Source: Mucilaginibacter ginsenosidivorax (GTDB lineage: Bacteria > Bacteroidota > Bacteroidia > Sphingobacteriales > Sphingobacteriaceae). From it: DNA of 64,000 nucleotides. A program made the translations under genes and the position numbers. Of the stretch, positions 63,721-64,000 are shown piece after piece. Location of the stretch: positions 620,001 to 684,000 of the forward strand of contig NZ_CP042437.1 in NCBI RefSeq assembly GCF_007971525.1. Direction: 5' to 3'. The notes below the pieces were generated by a model. That model ran no database searches. It had not been told where the DNA came from and saw only the letters and a list, made by a program, of their open reading frames with translations. Within the stretch, counting starts at the first letter, position 1. Every line of letters starts with the position of its first letter.

Positions 63721-64000
63721 TTACTTACAATTTTTCATATTGTAAATTACGTTATAAGTAGCCTTGCTGTTGGTTTGCTGCCTGCCGGTTTTAGGGTTAT
63801 AAGCGTATGGCTTTTGTGCAAGCGCATTTCCGCGAAGCTGAAATTCAACAGCCATGGTGTCGGCGGCGCCTTCCTGGTTAAAGTTCCATATTGCCTTAAT
63901 GGCATTACCGGCAAGTTTGCCTGTTAACGTTCCCTTGCGGGCGTCTTTTTCTTTCGGCATCCAGTTCATGTTGCCGGTAACTTTATCGCCATTTATATAA
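63721..64000 (-). CDS. lipoprotein-like protein, C-terminal part, truncated by window edge
   Basis: The frame is open from 64000 to the stop at 63721 and continues beyond the window; an internal Met at 63969 is unlikely to be the start. The visible 90 residues (GDKVTGNMNW, KGTLTGKLAGNAIKAIWNFN, DTMAVEFQLRGNALAQKPY) are typical of small Bacteroidota lipoproteins with a beta fold. The function is unknown. Confidence 0.6.
   Translation of the reverse strand, partial: YINGDKVTGNMNWMPKEKDARKGTLTGKLAGNAIKAIWNFNQEGAADTMAVEFQLRGNALAQKPYAYNPKTGRQQTNSKATYNVIYNMKNCK

Overview
The window looks like chromosome of a Bacteroidota bacterium of the family Sphingobacteriaceae, most likely Mucilaginibacter or a close relative. 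This is inferred from gene content (DUF1080 proteins, Tat-exported TIM-barrel epimerases, a propeller-type hybrid histidine kinase, paired DUF3857 proteins, NIPSNAP, an IS1182-type transposase), moderate GC, sparse Shine-Dalgarno sites and a TTTG / TAnnTTTG promoter in front of queG. No rRNA, tRNA, CRISPR array or prophage was found.

Layout. 1-5 kb: the N-terminal part of a PQQ-type dehydrogenase, a complete IS1182-like element between inverted copies of a 44-bp GC-rich repeat, a nucleoside hydrolase and a DUF885 lipoprotein. 5.5-14.4 kb: a seven-gene plus-strand operon for a MacAB/TolC-like ABC export system (adaptor, outer-membrane factor, ATPase, two permeases) ending in an NtrC-type sigma-54 activator and its histidine kinase; a consensus-matching sigma-54 promoter and an upstream palindrome precede it, which suggests an autoregulated circuit. 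14.5-24.5 kb: a Tat-exported alpha-galactosidase-like hydrolase, a PAS kinase with a receiver protein, a NIPSNAP protein and a 1400-residue propeller hybrid kinase without a DNA-binding domain. 25-41.5 kb: a minus-strand sugar-oxidation cluster.

The 25-41.5 kb cluster holds two GMC dehydrogenases (each with a C-x5-C-x3-C-P cluster), two gluconate-2-dehydrogenase-subunit-3-like partners, a lipoprotein cytochrome c, two Gfo/Idh/MocA oxidoreductases (one Tat-exported), four xylose-isomerase-like TIM barrels (three Tat-exported), a DUF1080 3-keto-glycoside-processing protein, an MFS transporter and a beta-propeller protein. Together they read as a largely periplasmic route that oxidises glycosides to 3-keto sugars, cleaves them, passes electrons to cytochrome c and imports products. 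41.7-64 kb is mostly housekeeping: acyl-CoA desaturase, TPR kinase, thioesterase, QueG, DnaQ-like exonuclease, a DUF3857 pair of which one is catalytically dead, NlpC/P60 peptidase, MutS, AlkD-like protein, acetyltransferase, MpaB-like oxygenase, CDF transporter, PpnP, UPF0145 protein and small or hypothetical proteins.

A recurring feature outside the genes is a set of intergenic hairpins placed at, or within a few bases of, stop codons. Many are built from short words of 7-9 bp that differ from locus to locus but are answered by complementary words in the opposite arm. A separate 89-bp element occurs twice, in the same orientation, 28.7 kb apart.
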